A stretch of 64,000 nucleotides of DNA, from NCBI GenBank assembly GCA_028829895.1, contig CM054181.1, positions 102,603,860 through 102,667,859 of the forward strand, written 5' to 3'. Shown here piece after piece: positions 11,651 through 24,285 of the stretch (position 1 is the stretch's first letter; each line of letters begins with the position of its first letter). Below the pieces are notes generated by a model. It saw nothing but the letters and a program-made list of their open reading frames with translations, did no database searches and was not told the DNA's origin. Source of the stretch: Sinotaia quadrata. Its lineage: Eukaryota; Mollusca; Gastropoda; Architaenioglossa; Viviparidae. The translations under genes and the position numbers were made by a program.

Positions 11651-11917
11651 TTAATGGGTCTCTGAAGATAAATTTAGTGATTCACCCAAATAAAATCCAA
11701 CTGATCTAGATTTCGTCTCACGCAAGAGTTTATCGTGAACAGCTGAGGCCCGGGGACGAGTGGCCCATGGTTTGGCTTTTGGCACTCGCGTGCCCAGACC
11801 TGTACTTTCGGATTCGCCCAATGCTGCTATAGATGTCTGGCTGTCAGAGCGATTTGGCTTGATTGATTGATGTTTTCTTAACGTCCACTTCCATGTTCGT
11901 TTTTTGGATGGTGGTGG
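11651..11917 (-). CDS. Open frame of 88 codons without ATG, candidate exon
   Basis: The minus strand is open from a TGA at 11918-11920 to a TAA at 11651-11653. It reads through a basic segment, then an STGLGTRVPKAKPWATRPRA segment and a KLLRETKSRS segment. Composition is protein-like and GC is locally raised. An acceptor-like ctctgacag lies inside near 11838. I recognise no domain. The first third overlaps a gacgttaa...atcaatcaatcaa motif that I believe belongs to a mollusc dispersed repeat, so the frame may be repeat-derived. No partner exon was found. Confidence 0.2.
   Translation of the reverse strand, partial: PPPSKKRTWKWTLRKHQSIKPNRSDSQTSIAALGESESTGLGTRVPKAKPWATRPRASAVHDKLLRETKSRSVGFYLGESLNLSSETH
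11858..11891 (-). repeat. Mollusc-type dispersed repeat tail
   Basis: On the minus strand gtggacgttaag is followed by two to three copies of atca. From memory this combination is frequent in mollusc genomes at the end of short interspersed elements. The assignment needs a repeat library. Confidence 0.35.
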
Positions 11918-13370
11918 TCAGTGCCGATCAGCAATGATCGAAATGGCTGGGGAGGGAGGTGGAGGGGTGAGGTTAGATTTAAAAAAAGTGACCATCAACG
12001 TGTAGGCTCGCTTGTACTACGAGGACTCCAAATGAAAATAAACCACTCGTTATACGTTACCCGCATTCACATACCGAGTTGTTTACTGTGGGTGGAAAAC
12101 TGTCAATGCCAGTGAATTCTGAGAAGAGAACATTTTTTTCCGACAGACAACTCATTTCAGACAAACGGTACGGTTCAAGCTATTTTAAACCATTTTCGGG
12201 TGCTCAGTCAGTGTGCAGCAGACACAGTACATTAGCTCTTTGGGAAAGGTGCAAGCCGCAGACACGAGGAAGGCAGCCAGTCGAGGAATGTGAAATAGTA
12301 CATACAAGTACTCAACACAGCCTCGTGTCGAAACTAGGCAGTGATAAAGCATCTGTACAAGCGCCCCGGCCTCGCGGCTGCCGGCCAAAATGCAAATAAG
12401 GAGTGAAGTGAGAACTCACTGTTTTGGTGGCAAGGTGAGAGGCGAAACGACTGGGGTTGCGCATTGTATTAGTTAAGAGTACTAGTGGAGCATTGCCTCT
12501 GAGACTGGCAGATTTTAGAGAAAAGAAACTTAACACTATCTGAGTGTTAGAAAAGCACTACTTTAGATTATTCGGCCTATCATAGGTGAATTTAACAGTT
12601 GTACAAGAAGTGAAATGCGATTGTGTCCCCTACTAAAATCAATGAGTCTAAAGAAAAACTCGTAAAAGAACATCTGTAGATCTGTAAGTTGTTTCGATAA
12701 CGAAATTCTTTCTCATACGAGACTTGTGACACGATTTTATTGTAAGAAAGTGTACCAGCCGAATCTGAAAAGTTGCGTGCAGGGTTGAAAGCAATTTCAA
12801 ACTAAGCCAAATAAAAATGTGTTTTGTATAATAATTTTAAGTGGATCAGATTTCTTCTTCTTTTTTTTTTTAAAAATACCGTTATACTATTACAGTCTAC
12901 ACGTAATTGATGGTTGGAGTTCCTCGTGTCAGACATGCAGTCAGCTCTCAGACTTCCCCACACGAAAAATGTTCTGAAGTTAGAAATCTTGTTTTAAGTT
13001 TAAAAAATTGGTTAAGTGGTTTACTAGAACAGAAGAAATTATAATAATAGCGATAACAGCAATTAAAAAGAGAATACAACAACTACTACTAATTAATAAT
13101 GATGACGAAGAACTGCTAGTGCGATTTGACTGACTTCACACGTTTGTGATACTGACCCACCAGTTGTTATCCCACGTAATATTGACTGTAAATGTAATTG
13201 TAAAATACTGTATAACCATTCACTGAACTAAGTTTTGGCCTAACACTCAGCAGTATTGGTTCCCATGTGAGTTGAAGTTTTTTTTTGCCAACCAGTTTTT
13301 AAAAATAACGTCTTACAAGCGTTGTTTCCTGTTTACTTTGTTCGCGGTAACACTATAATTAACAAAAAGT

Positions 13371-13428
13371 CAGAGAGAGAGAGTGCGTGCGTGCGTGTGT
13401 GTGTGTGTGTGTGCGCGCGCGCGCGCAT
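13371..13428. repeat. Compound GA/GT/GC simple repeat
   Basis: A gagaga run passes into gtgcgtgc, then pure gt, then gcgcgc. Such alternating purine-pyrimidine DNA is prone to Z-form. Confidence 0.9.
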
Positions 13429-13783
13429 GTTTGCAAGCGTGAATGCGTGTGAAAGAAAACAACATTATTTCAGTCCCGAAACAGATTTTAATACAATCAA
13501 TCATTTCAGTTCTATTGATTGATGCACTTTGTCAGAATACGATGTCAACACGCCCCATAAAGTCGGCACTAGCACACGAAACTGGAGCTGCGACTGCAAT
13601 GGTGCCCTACATATGCTCCTCCAGGTACTGACCTACTTAACTGAGGCAAGTAAAACAGAAGATGATGACCTACTTACTGATGCAAGTAAAACAGAGGATG
13701 CTGAAATGGCAGCGAAGATCAGCGTGAAGACAGTGTAGTCAGCAGCGTGCGTAGAACACGTGGCCGTGCACGTTCACACGCAC

Positions 13784-14090
13784 TTAAGAGACATGGCAAG
13801 GTCTTCGGGGCTAGATACATCGAACATATAGGGCTGCCTTAGATACACGTCGAAATTCAGACACTCAAGAAGTCGGTGTAAAAAGCAGACATTTGTCCAG
13901 CCACGTTCTTCTGGCAAAGACGCTCTGAAGGCAATATTGCGAAGATCCCCGAAGTCACTCTTCAGACTGGGGAACCGAGGCCAAGAGGATGCCGAAACGG
14001 TGACGACAGATAGTGTGAGTATTGTGCTCAGACATATGTTTGGCAATTTTTCTCTGACCTTAATAGTATCTGCCTGCCAGAAGACGGGTA
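13784..14090 (-). CDS. Internal exon, caspase p20-like (candidate)
   Basis: A strong acceptor (ctattatctttccag, AG at 14092-14091) opens a 307-nt exon that stays open for 101 codons. It closes at an AA|GTGCGT donor (13783-13782); entry and exit are both mid-codon. The residues include FPSLKSDFGDLRN, LPEERGWTN and FLHRLLECLNFDVYL, then SPEDLAMSL. The spacing L-x3-L-x2-L-x-F-x-V after an R-G matches the beginning of the caspase (peptidase C14) p20 fold, where L-x3-F-x2-L-x-F-x-V follows R-x-G; an E-D-L segment follows, as in the family's T-x-E-D/E-L. The catalytic His and Cys would lie in later exons that I did not find. A TIR domain is the main alternative because its first helix and strand look similar. 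The exon itself is well supported; the function is tentative. Confidence 0.45.
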
Positions 14091-14550
14091 CTGGAAAGAT
14101 AATAGATAATAGATTGTAAAGATGATAATGATAGCAGCAATAATAATAATATCAATCACAAACATAGTCCATGTTCAGTAAACGCATCACGTATGCGATT
14201 TTAAGACACTAATTAAAATTAGACTTTCTGTATAAATGATACTGTATTGGCTAGGTGATTTGCGTGAATGTTACTTCATAACAAACACAGTAATTATTGA
14301 ATGTTCTGGCTAAGTGATTACATGAATGCTATTTCATAACAAACACAATAATTATTGAATGTTGATTCATAACAGGAACAGTATTCATGGACTCCTTTGA
14401 CTATGTGTTCGGTGTACATTTTACTCGAGTATTGAAAACTCAATAATTAAAAATTGGTTTGGTTCTTTTAAAAAGACATTGTCCATCCTAATAATATTCA
14501 TAACGCAATTACAATCAAGTTATGATCGAGTTATAATCGAATAAATTATG

Positions 14551-14825
14551 CAGCGGCTTCATAACTACATAATTAATTCCAAACAATTGTAACGCCAGAA
14601 AGATACAGCGGCTTCATAACTACATAATTAATTCCAAACAATTGTAACGCCAGAAAGATACAGCGGCTTCATAACTACATAATTAATTCCAAACAATTGT
14701 AACGCCAGAAAGATACAGCGGCCTCATAACTACATAATTAATTCCAAACAATTGTAACGCCAGAAAGATACAGCGGCCTCATAACTACATAATTAATTCC
14801 AAACAATTGTAACGCCAGAAAGATA
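14551..14825. repeat. 55-bp tandem repeat, five copies
   Basis: Units start at 14551, 14606, 14661, 14716 and 14771. They are nearly identical, differing by cggcttc versus cggcctc, so amplification is recent. Confidence 0.97.
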
Positions 14826-14919
14826 TAGCGATTGTAAACGTTTGTAATTTGTCTGTTACTATTTTAATTAAAAACAACAATACGTAATTACAATTCTGTG
14901 GTAAACGGCTGGAATCTAA

Positions 14920-15560
14920 AGATGGTAGCTGTTATGACCTGGAGACTGTACTACACATATTAACTGAATATGGTAGCTGTTCTTATCTGAAGACTATACA
15001 ACACATGTTAACTGAAGATTGTAGCTGTTCCTACATGAAGACTTTGTACAACACATGTAACTGAAGATGGCTGTTCTTACCTGAAGGCTGTACAACAGTT
15101 GTTAACTGAAATGGTAGCTGTTCCTACCTAAAGACTGTACAACAGTTGTTAACTGAAATGGTAGCTGTTCCTACCTGACGACTGTACAACACATGTTAAC
15201 TGAAAAAGGCTGTTGCTACCTGAAGGCTGTACAACAGTTGTTAACTGAAATGGTAGTTGTTCCTTGAAGACTGTACAGGACATGCTTATTAAAGATGGTA
15301 GCTGTTCCTACCTGAAGACTACATGTTAACTGAAACTGGTAGCTATTCCTACCTGAAGACTACATGTTAACTGAAAATGGTAGCTGTTCCTACCTGAAGA
15401 CTGTACAACACGCTAACTGAAAATGGTAGCTGTTTTTACCTGAAGACTGTACAATTAATGTTAACTGAAAATAGTAGCTCTGATGAAGATGGTAGCTGTT
15501 TTCACCTGTTCTTACACTTGAGAACCGAAAATACAGTAGCTGTTTTTACCTGAAGATACG
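14920..15560. repeat. Degenerate 40-50 bp minisatellite
   Basis: About fourteen diverged units built around tggtagctgttcctacctgaagactgtacaa and a gttaactgaa spacer. Confidence 0.85.
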
Positions 15561-15767
15561 GGTTAACTGAAGAAACAAGTCATACAACTGGGCAGGCAAA
15601 ATCAGATATATGAGGCAAGGTCACTAGAGAAAATAGACAAAAAGATATTGGGTAGATTATAGGCGTCTATATGACACCACCCCCACCACCCGAACTCACT
15701 GAGGAAATCATATTTAAAAAAAGAAATTAGATAAGAAATAATATTTAAAAATTTTATTATTATATAT

Positions 15768-15960
15768 CAGGGGTGCACAAACTTTTAGCCAGAGAGCCAA
15801 ATTTCCAATTGATAGTGCGTAGAGGCCCGCCACATGGATGGCTCAGTAGAAAATCAACACAAATAATGAAATAATGTGCTTTACATTCGTAATAATGGTA
15901 ATATCCAAAAGTCCTCCGGGGATCGCATGCGGCCCGCGGGTCGCGGTTTGTGCACCCCTG
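15768..15960. mobile_element. 193-bp hAT-like MITE
   Basis: The perfect 15-bp terminal inverted repeat caggggtgcacaaac appears at the left and inverted at the right (gtttgtgcacccctg). The CAGGGGT start and the GC-rich gcggcccgcggg near the right end are typical of non-autonomous hAT elements. Flanks are AT-rich (ttatatat and tatattat), so the 8-bp duplication is imperfect or obscured. Confidence 0.75.
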
Positions 15961-18630
15961 TATATTATATATCGAAGGGCAGGGGGGGGGGGTACTTTGT
16001 CTTCATGCTTTATGCTCTGAGAGCTAAATTTTTTTGAGTGGAGAGTTTATTTATTTATGTACTGTTTGTTTAAAAAAAGGTATTGTGGACAGTAGTTTTA
16101 AGCTAAGGTAATTTAATTAGAGGCTATATATATTTCATTAGCTTCCGGTATACGTTTAATCTACTAAGTAAATCAGGAAACATTTCACCCACCTATATAA
16201 GATAGGCGGTAATAATATTTACAGCAGCACAGGGAGAGAGCAAGGAAGCTGAGAGTTTGCCTGGAGGGGAGGTTTAATGATGGATGAATATAGGGCTATC
16301 AGGGTTTTCCCCTCCCTCCCCCACCCCGACTTCAGGTGCAATACTTACAAAATAAATTATTTTTGTTATTCATTTAATATCAGTACTTTTTGACAATCGT
16401 GTAACTTCAAGTTATTCCCAAGATAGTTTGCTTATAAATTGTAAGCATATTAGGAAGTACCTAATTGCAATTGCACATCTTAATACATAAGAAAGTAAAT
16501 AACAACTATTTAAGGATAATGAAGATATTTGTATCATATACACGGCGAGGAAGACGAATTTGAAACCGAATCCCCTCCTCCCACTAGACCTAGAAAAATC
16601 TAATTATAAATATGGATATTGGTCAAATTTTATTATAATCGAATACTTCGTTTTAAATGTTTAAAATATAAGCTATTACGCATTATTTCGACTTGTCGGA
16701 TATGAAACTACAATGAAACACTTGAATGCATGATTGGTGATGATAGGTCACGATTCATATATTATTTAAATTATTTCCGGGAACAAATAAAACATTAAAA
16801 TATACGAGAATTTAATAACTAAGTTCTTCATTAGCTCGCTCACTAAAGTTTTAAAAAACCCAACTATTTCTTAGGTCCCATAGAAAAATCCCCTAGGTTC
16901 AATTTAATTTTAGAAACGCTTACATTAATGACCTCTAAGATGAATAGTGACCTCAAACCCGTGGATATCTTGGTAAAATTTATTAATATAAATATGAGTG
17001 CTAAGCGTTAAGACAAACGAGAATCGAACCAACATGAAAACGGTAAATAGAGACAAAAACGAGAGACTAGAAATAAATACATTTTAACTCAAGGAAAACC
17101 AAGGATAAAATATAATAATGTAAGCAGCAGGACTGCTAAGCTTTTAAAAAATAAACAGACAATGCAAGAATGAAAAATGGCAAATAATATAACATACGAA
17201 GTCGGAGACTGCTAATGAATGAAAAAGTAAACCGATTAGCGACTACAAATCTTGGGTCCCCAGAGAGCCAAGACTTCCGAGGACGTGTTCAGGACAAGAT
17301 ACTTTGAATTTTAATAATGATGACTACGATATCGACGACGATGTGTTAGCAAGACATTTCTCAGGTTTATGGATAGGCTCATGACCTTCACACAATACTC
17401 TTTGACCTTTTGTACGTGTCACACATCGAGGAAACACTTCTTTTCAATCCACGGACTTAAAGAAATGACGTCAATAAGGCGGATGTTAAATAAGAATATT
17501 GGTGTATACAATTAATTTCCAAATGACAAGAAAATGCTGAGTATTCTATAGATCATGATGATCGTTGGTGCTAAAAAAAAAAGAAAAAAAAAAAGAAGGA
17601 AAATACAAACAAAACAGATAACAACTAAATATTATGCGCCAAGAAACCGTTAAAAAATTTTGTAAAAAGTAATCTTTAGCAATAAATAAATAATATTAAT
17701 TAGTTAATGAGTAGAATGAATAATTCTAATAATTCTCCTTTAATAATTTGAAGAATATGCTAGGAAACGATCGGTTTGTTTTAAAGTTTTATAATTGTTA
17801 TCTCATTAATTAAAGTCTGCTTTAATTTAAAAAAATTAATTGATATTTCACTAACTTATAATCCTTACTGACACATCAACAAGTTATAACCATTATTTAT
17901 ATATTATTAACTTTTTTTTTTAATTGCAGTTATAATCCTAATAGACCCACGCTGCAGTTAAAAAACCTTTATTTGAAGAAAACTGCGATTTATAAAACCT
18001 CATTAAATGATAGTGTATGTGTGTGTGTGTGTTCAATAACAGTTTTATGTCAACACTGGAGCTTAAATTGATCATTTCGTCATCAGACATTCTCTGATCT
18101 GAAGTGCCCCAGTAGACCCCACAGCCTAACATTGCGTTCCGAGGTGGAGGGCGGAGGGGGGTGAAAAAGGTTTGGCGCATACCCTCAACCGCCCTCTGTC
18201 AGTGGGTTGCTCATTAAATGAAATTTAGGTCAGTTGATACACAATGTTTACAGAGTGAAACAATAGCACAGTTAAATAAAATAAGTTCTTTCAAGCAATA
18301 AATGTTGTCATTAAAATTACTAATATTTTAAATGGTATTTAGAACAAACAAACAAACACAACAATTAGCACTTTTCATGTCCAGCTTCACGTTGCCAAGG
18401 GGAGTTGTTTTGTGGCGCTCTGAATAAATCAGTCTTTATTTCTCAAGGAAACAACAGGAGTAACTTACTCTCAGTAATACTGCCAATTTGTGATTGCCCA
18501 TTTCCCTCCCTTGATGGCTGATTTGCCTTAAAGCAGTTTAGGTTATTGATTTGTTTATGACTATTTAATTTGGGGTTCATGCTCTCTTCCACAGAGCACG
18601 AGATAATATCGCAGACGATAAATGGATAAA
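15961..18630. other. No recognisable gene
   Basis: AT-rich unique sequence with a G-run at 15982-15991, an A-run at 17573-17597 and a short GT tract near 18014. No exon boundaries or domains were seen. Confidence 0.45.
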
Positions 18631-18639
18631 CAGCTCAAA

Positions 18640-19095
18640 CAAACTCATTACATAGGCAGCTCGAACAAACTCATGATATAGACAAATAAAACAAACTCAT
18701 TATATAAACAAATAAAACAAATCATTATATAAATAAAACAAACTCATTATATAAACAAATCATTATATAAATAAAACAAACTCATTATATAAACAAATCA
18801 TTATATAAATAAAACAAACTCATTATATAAACAAATAAAACAAACTCATTGTATAAACAAATAAAACAAACTCATTATATAAACAAATAAACAAACTTAT
18901 TGTATAAACAAATAAAACAAAGTCATTATATAAACAAATAAAACAAACTCATTATATAAACAAATAAAACAAACTCATTATATAAAGAAATAAAACAAAA
19001 TCATGATATAAACAAATAAAACAAACTCATTATATAAACAAATAAAACAAACTCATTATATAAACAAATAAAACAAACTCATTATATATGCAAAT
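18640..19095. repeat. About 26-bp minisatellite
   Basis: Roughly seventeen units of aaacaaataaaacaaactca followed by ttatat, with several deletions. AT content is extreme. Confidence 0.92.
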
Positions 19096-19099
19096 CAAA

Positions 19100-21490
19100 T
19101 AAATTCACCATTACCCTCAAACAAACTCGTTATAGAAGCCTACACAGACAATTTAAACACACAAGTTTGGATCATTAAGACGACACTTTAAATTTCACAT
19201 ATAATGCACGTTACTTACCTCCAGTTTATAATCTCTTGTATAAGCTTGTCACGAGATTACTCTTACGGAACAATTAGCAACACTAATTTCAAATCTAAGG
19301 ATGTCGGATTAGTGCAATGATACAATTTAGGAAATAAGGAAGAATGTTGACATTTGACAAACAAAAGCTGACTAAATAAGTGCATTGAAGAAATAAATAA
19401 AACTGTTTATTCCCTAATATATTGAAGAAATATATAAAACTGTGTATTCTTTAAGCTTAGGCATGCCAGATTCCAAGGTCCTTGTTTGATCCTGATATTA
19501 ATCCCTGTAGATTTTGTATTTCCAGAACCTTGGTACAACCAACAGACAAAACACATGAATCTTCATATTCACAAATGTTACATATAATAATACTCGACTT
19601 CTCTCACATAAATAAAATACCATGTGTGTGTGTATGTTGTGCGTGCGTGTTTGCTTTACTCAAAACACTTGATAATATTCCGGCCCAGTGACACACGGCC
19701 TGTTTCCTTAACTGTCTGCTTAAACCAACACACCCAAACAGTATCAGCTTAATTTTGCAATAAATTGTTGTGTGCCAAAGGGCAAATGAGAATGTCGGTC
19801 TTCTAATTCATTTCAACCAGGTGCCGATGCACAGGACACCCGAACAAAAACAAAACAAAGCAAACAAAGACCCGCCCATCCACCCCCACCCCCAACATCC
19901 ATTCCTGAGTGATTAGGAAACCAACCAACCAAAACACCTCGCCACTATGTAACCTAAAATAAAAACAACACCACCCCCACCCCAGAGGTTTCCGATTTCA
20001 CTTTTCACACTTCTCTGACAGCCCGCCAGAGGACAGATAGAATGCAGAACCCCTTAAATAAAATAACAGACTGCTTTTGCTGTCTACAAACACAACCAAA
20101 CCACTGGTTCCGTGTAAATGAAACGTTTGGTCCAGAGCTGCAACAAATTACCAAGTGCCAATTTTACAAATGCAACATTTTAGACCACGAGCATCGGCTG
20201 CCAATGTCTGCAGCGAATTTACAGTTCGGTGTTATATTTACCCATTTACTCATTGTAGTGAGGCTTGATTTTCCGTTCTAACATAATAGATTATTCTTTG
20301 CTATGAGACACACACTAGCTCTGTTAGTTGAGTATCCGAAATAAATGTTTACAGTGTAATATAATGACTAAAATATTTAACTTTGACTTACTGCAGATGT
20401 GAGGTCTTAACAGGTGAAAGGGGACAGGGAGAGATAATTAAGGGGGACAGGTAGTGTTGAGTTGACAGCCTACAGCAGACTTTCTGTCTGGAATGAGGTC
20501 AGAAGTTGGAAAGAGCAGATAACCCGGTTTAGAGATATGTGAGAACGAATGGAGTAATCCTTTTATCAGACCTTATTATAAAAGAGAAAAACGTTATTCC
20601 TAATGATGAGTAAGATTACTGAGTGAGTTTATGTTTTCTTATTCTGCTCATGATGTTATGAGAGGTTTCGCTAGTTGCATTCACCAACTCAACAAATGAT
20701 TATGTTTGCATGCCTTTGAGTCAAAGGATTTTTAAAAGAAAAAATCTTTTAAACTGAGAAATAAAAAAATAAAAAATCCTTTAAACCGATAAATAAAAAA
20801 AGAAAAGAACCAGAACAGCACATGTTAGCTGTCGGATAGGGACCGAATAAATATATATTTTCTTCCACATTTAGTACATAAGAGTGCAAACGGCACAAAC
20901 ACACGAGGAATGTATTCCTTATAATTTAAAAAAAAACTAATTATGAAACGAGTTTAAAAATCGGGAAACTGCATCGCACAATCAAGAATTCCCCTCTATA
21001 GCTGTAGCGCGTTTGATATTTATATCTCTAAGACGACTTTCATATTGATTAGTTTCAATTAACATCAATCGGTACAAACACTGACAAGATACGTACAAAA
21101 CCACAGCACAAGCATAAGCTGAAAATAAATACTATAGGAAGCAGACAGTGCAATTATTTTTCAGTTCTGATATTACTCAATCCAAAGGTCAACACACGAG
21201 AAGAGGTACAAGAAATTAGAAACACTTCGCAAATGCTGAAAGCAGAAAAGCACCAGTAACTAATTAACGGCTTATAAAGTAGCTTTGTAAAACTAGGAAT
21301 TGCATAACTAGTTTGAAGCTAAGTCTAATTAAAGTGTCATGGCTTCAAGTTAGAAACAATGTTTATAAAGATTTAAAGTAACAAAGTCAAAACTATTATT
21401 ACTATTTTAAATTGTAATTATTATATCGGAAAATATTATTATGAAGTAAGATAATTTTATCTTCTGTTTAATTTAATAAAAGTGTGAGAA
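19100..21490. other. No recognisable gene
   Basis: AT-rich sequence with two diverged copies of a tgaagaaatatataaaactgtgtatt-type segment near 19380-19450. A 79-codon plus-strand frame at 20042-20281 shows no domain and no splice context that I trust. Confidence 0.4.
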
Positions 21491-22150
21491 TTTGGGCCAC
21501 AAGTGATATAGTATAACCTCATTGTGTTCTATTCATTTAACAGTGATATAATATAACCTCACTGAGATCTATTAATAATTTAATTTCCTAGTGATATGTA
21601 TAAACTAAGTGAGTTCTATTCATTTAATAGTGATATAGTATACTTAACTTAACTTAATTTCATTTAAGAGTGATGTATTATAACCTCATTGAGTTCTATT
21701 CATTTAATAGTGATATGGTATAACCTCATTGAGTTCTATTCATTTAATAGTGATGCAGTATAACCTTATTAAGTTCTATTCATTTAATATTGATATAGTA
21801 TAACCTCATTGAGTTCTATTCATTTAATAGTGATATAGTATACTTCACTGAATTATATTCATTTAATAGTGATATAGTATACTTCACTGAGTTATATTCA
21901 TTTAATAGTGATATAGTATAACCTCATTGAGTTCTATTCATTTAATAGCGATATAGTATACTTAAGTGAGTTCTATTCATTTAACAGTGATATATTATAA
22001 CATCATTGAGTTCTATTCATTTAATAGTGATACAGTATAACCTCATTGTGTTCTATTAATTTAATAGTGATATAGTATAACCTTATTAAATTCTATTCAT
22101 TTAATATTGATATAGTATAACCTCATTGAGTTCTATTCATTTAACAGTGA
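21490..22150. repeat. About 40-bp minisatellite
   Basis: Some seventeen units of tagtgatatagtataacctc followed by attgagttctattcatttaa, with point changes and one truncated unit. Confidence 0.93.
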
Positions 22151-22993
22151 TAATAAATTATCTCATTATACAATCACTATTGTTCCAACACTCTCTTATC
22201 AATTCTCAATAAGTCTCAGACTAATACTGCAATTATAATTTTATCCATTAAAAGTCTAATCCTAACCACGAGATTTTAGTATGCATAGTGGAACATAATT
22301 TTTGTGCAAAAAAAGTAAAATAGTCTTTAAAAAAAAAACCAAGAAAGAAGAAAGCCAACCACATCTCTTTTATTTTCCCCATTTATTTTAATCATCTCTC
22401 TCCCTCCCTCTCTTTCTCTCTGTGCTACTCTATCTTAAAATAATATAATTTATTAAAACTTTGTAATAACCACAATGTATTCTTGTAATATTTCATTCAG
22501 CTTGACGAAAATATTTTAATGTCATCGGTATTTCAGCAGTTAAAAATCTGATAACTCATGCATCTTTGATTGCAAAACTGAACAATTTGCATTATATAAT
22601 AATTATGATACTGGAGGTGAATTTTTATTTCTCCACCTTAAATTTGCAACAGCGTCTTTAGGTTTTAATTAATTATTTCGGTCGACCACTTCCAAAGCTT
22701 GCTGGTTTTAAGGACGGGCGTATTTTAAAATTGGGTAAAATCTGTTATATTTTAAATACTTAAAATAAACATTATGAAAATATTAATTTGTAACGTTACA
22801 CTTACAGAATAAATCATTAAATTATGTCAACAAAAGTTTGCCATCATATTTAAAAGCAATTTTGTTGAAAAAATTGTAATCAATGCTTTTGTTTTAATTT
22901 GTATTTCACTTCAGGTTTATTATTTTGTTTTTCAAAATCAAAGTACACACCACACAGAATTTATCCATTGATATATAAGCCTGTGCATATGTG

Positions 22994-22998
<5 letters not shown>
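22151..22998. other. No recognisable gene
   Basis: AT-rich sequence with a pyrimidine (ct) tract at about 22395-22425 and no coding signal. Confidence 0.45.
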
Positions 22999-23064
<66 letters not shown>

Positions 23065-23087
23065 TGTGAGTGAGTGTGTGTGTGGGT
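22999..23087. repeat. (TG)n microsatellite, interrupted at its end
   Basis: Pure TG to about 23056, then interrupted by atg, gag and ggg variants. Confidence 0.97.
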
Positions 23088-23433
23088 GAAAGCATCCCTT
23101 CTGTCATTATTGAAAATGTTAGTGCAGTTATTCGGGAAAAACCGTTGAAAAAAAAAAGTCGTTGAAAACAACAGTGTTGTAGACAATGTGCTGAGAAGTA
23201 TTCATTATTAATAAAATATTCCGACATGTTCATATACTTGCAAATATATTTATGTAAATTATACAGGATATATGTGATTTTGATAGAATATTTTGTTAAA
23301 ATGTGGTTCAGTAGATGAAACAATTTAAAAAATAACAAACTATTCATGATAAGCAATTTTTGCATGGGTGAGGTACAATCTCATTTCATTTAAATTATGG
23401 GCCTTGTTTTTTCACGCTTAGATTACCTTAATC

Positions 23434-23480
23434 CAGAGGTTCCCAAATCACGGCCTGCGGGTAAATTGTGGCCGGACAGC
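23434..23480 (+). mobile_element. Probable hAT 5' terminus
   Basis: cagaggttcccaaatc followed by a gcctgcggg-type GC-rich stretch has the form of a hAT left end. It lies 850 bp upstream of a hAT transposase relic on the same strand and is separated from it by a tandem array. No matching right end was found in the window, consistent with truncation. Confidence 0.4.
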
Positions 23481-23606
23481 TCTTTCTAAGTTGCCCTTGA
23501 GGCCTCAATATTTAATTATGAATATAATGTATTTTGATAATTTTTAAAAAAATTATTAACTAGAATACTAGTTGAAAGTTGCTTTAATGCTCGATCTGCG
23601 TTCGGT

Positions 23607-24141
23607 AATTCACTCTGCTCGTGTTTGTTGTGCTCGGATATTATCAAATGCGCCCTTTCACTTAGCGAACGAAACGTTTGTTGTGCTCGGATATTATCAA
23701 ATGCGCCCTTTCACTTTGCTCGTGTTTGTTGTGCTCAAATAATATCAAATGCGCCCTTTCACTTTGCTCGTGTTTGTTGTGCTCAAATATTACCAAATGC
23801 GCCCTTCCACTTTGCTCGTGTTTGTTGTGCTCGGATATTATCAAATGCGCCCTTCCACTTAGGAACGAAACGTTTGTTGTGCTCGTATATTATCAAATGC
23901 GCCCTTTCACTTAGCGAACGAAACGTTTGTTGTGCTCGGATATTATCAAATGCGCCCTTCCACTTAGCGAACGAAACGTTTGTTGTGCTCGGATATTATC
24001 AAATGCGCCCTTCCACTTAGCGAACGAAACGTTTGTTGTGCTCGGATATTATCAAATGCGCCCTTTCACTTAGCGAACGAAACGTTTGTTGTGCTCGGAT
24101 GTTATCAAATGCGCCCTTTCACTTAGCGAACGAAACGTTTG
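23607..24141. repeat. 53-bp minisatellite, about ten copies
   Basis: Units contain tttgttgtgctcggatatta then tcaaatgcgccctt. Two sub-types alternate, ending either cacttagcgaacgaaacg or cactttgctcgtg. It lies between the putative hAT left end and the transposase start. Long apparent frames on both strands are repeat artefacts. Confidence 0.95.
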
Positions 24142-24285
24142 GAACAGTCTCTTTTCCCAGCCTTGTCGACCAATCAGTGTGCAAGACGCCATGAGGTCAT
24201 CTGTTACAACTGTTTAGTAGTCTGCAATTTTGTATATTGAAATTAGATTTTTCAAAATAAAAATTAACCGTTAAAGCCGATAAGC

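Noticed and set aside
12079..12399. 106-codon plus-strand ORF ending in an AT-hook-like PRPRGCRPK
   Set aside because: No splice-bounded structure, opposite frame also open, composition not convincing; a single GRP-like string is weak.
22961..23365. 134-codon minus ORF with THTH repeats
   Set aside because: Reads through the TG microsatellite; low-complexity artefact.
23625..24020. 131-codon plus-strand ORF
   Set aside because: It lies wholly in the 53-bp array; both strands are open and no splice or start context supports it.
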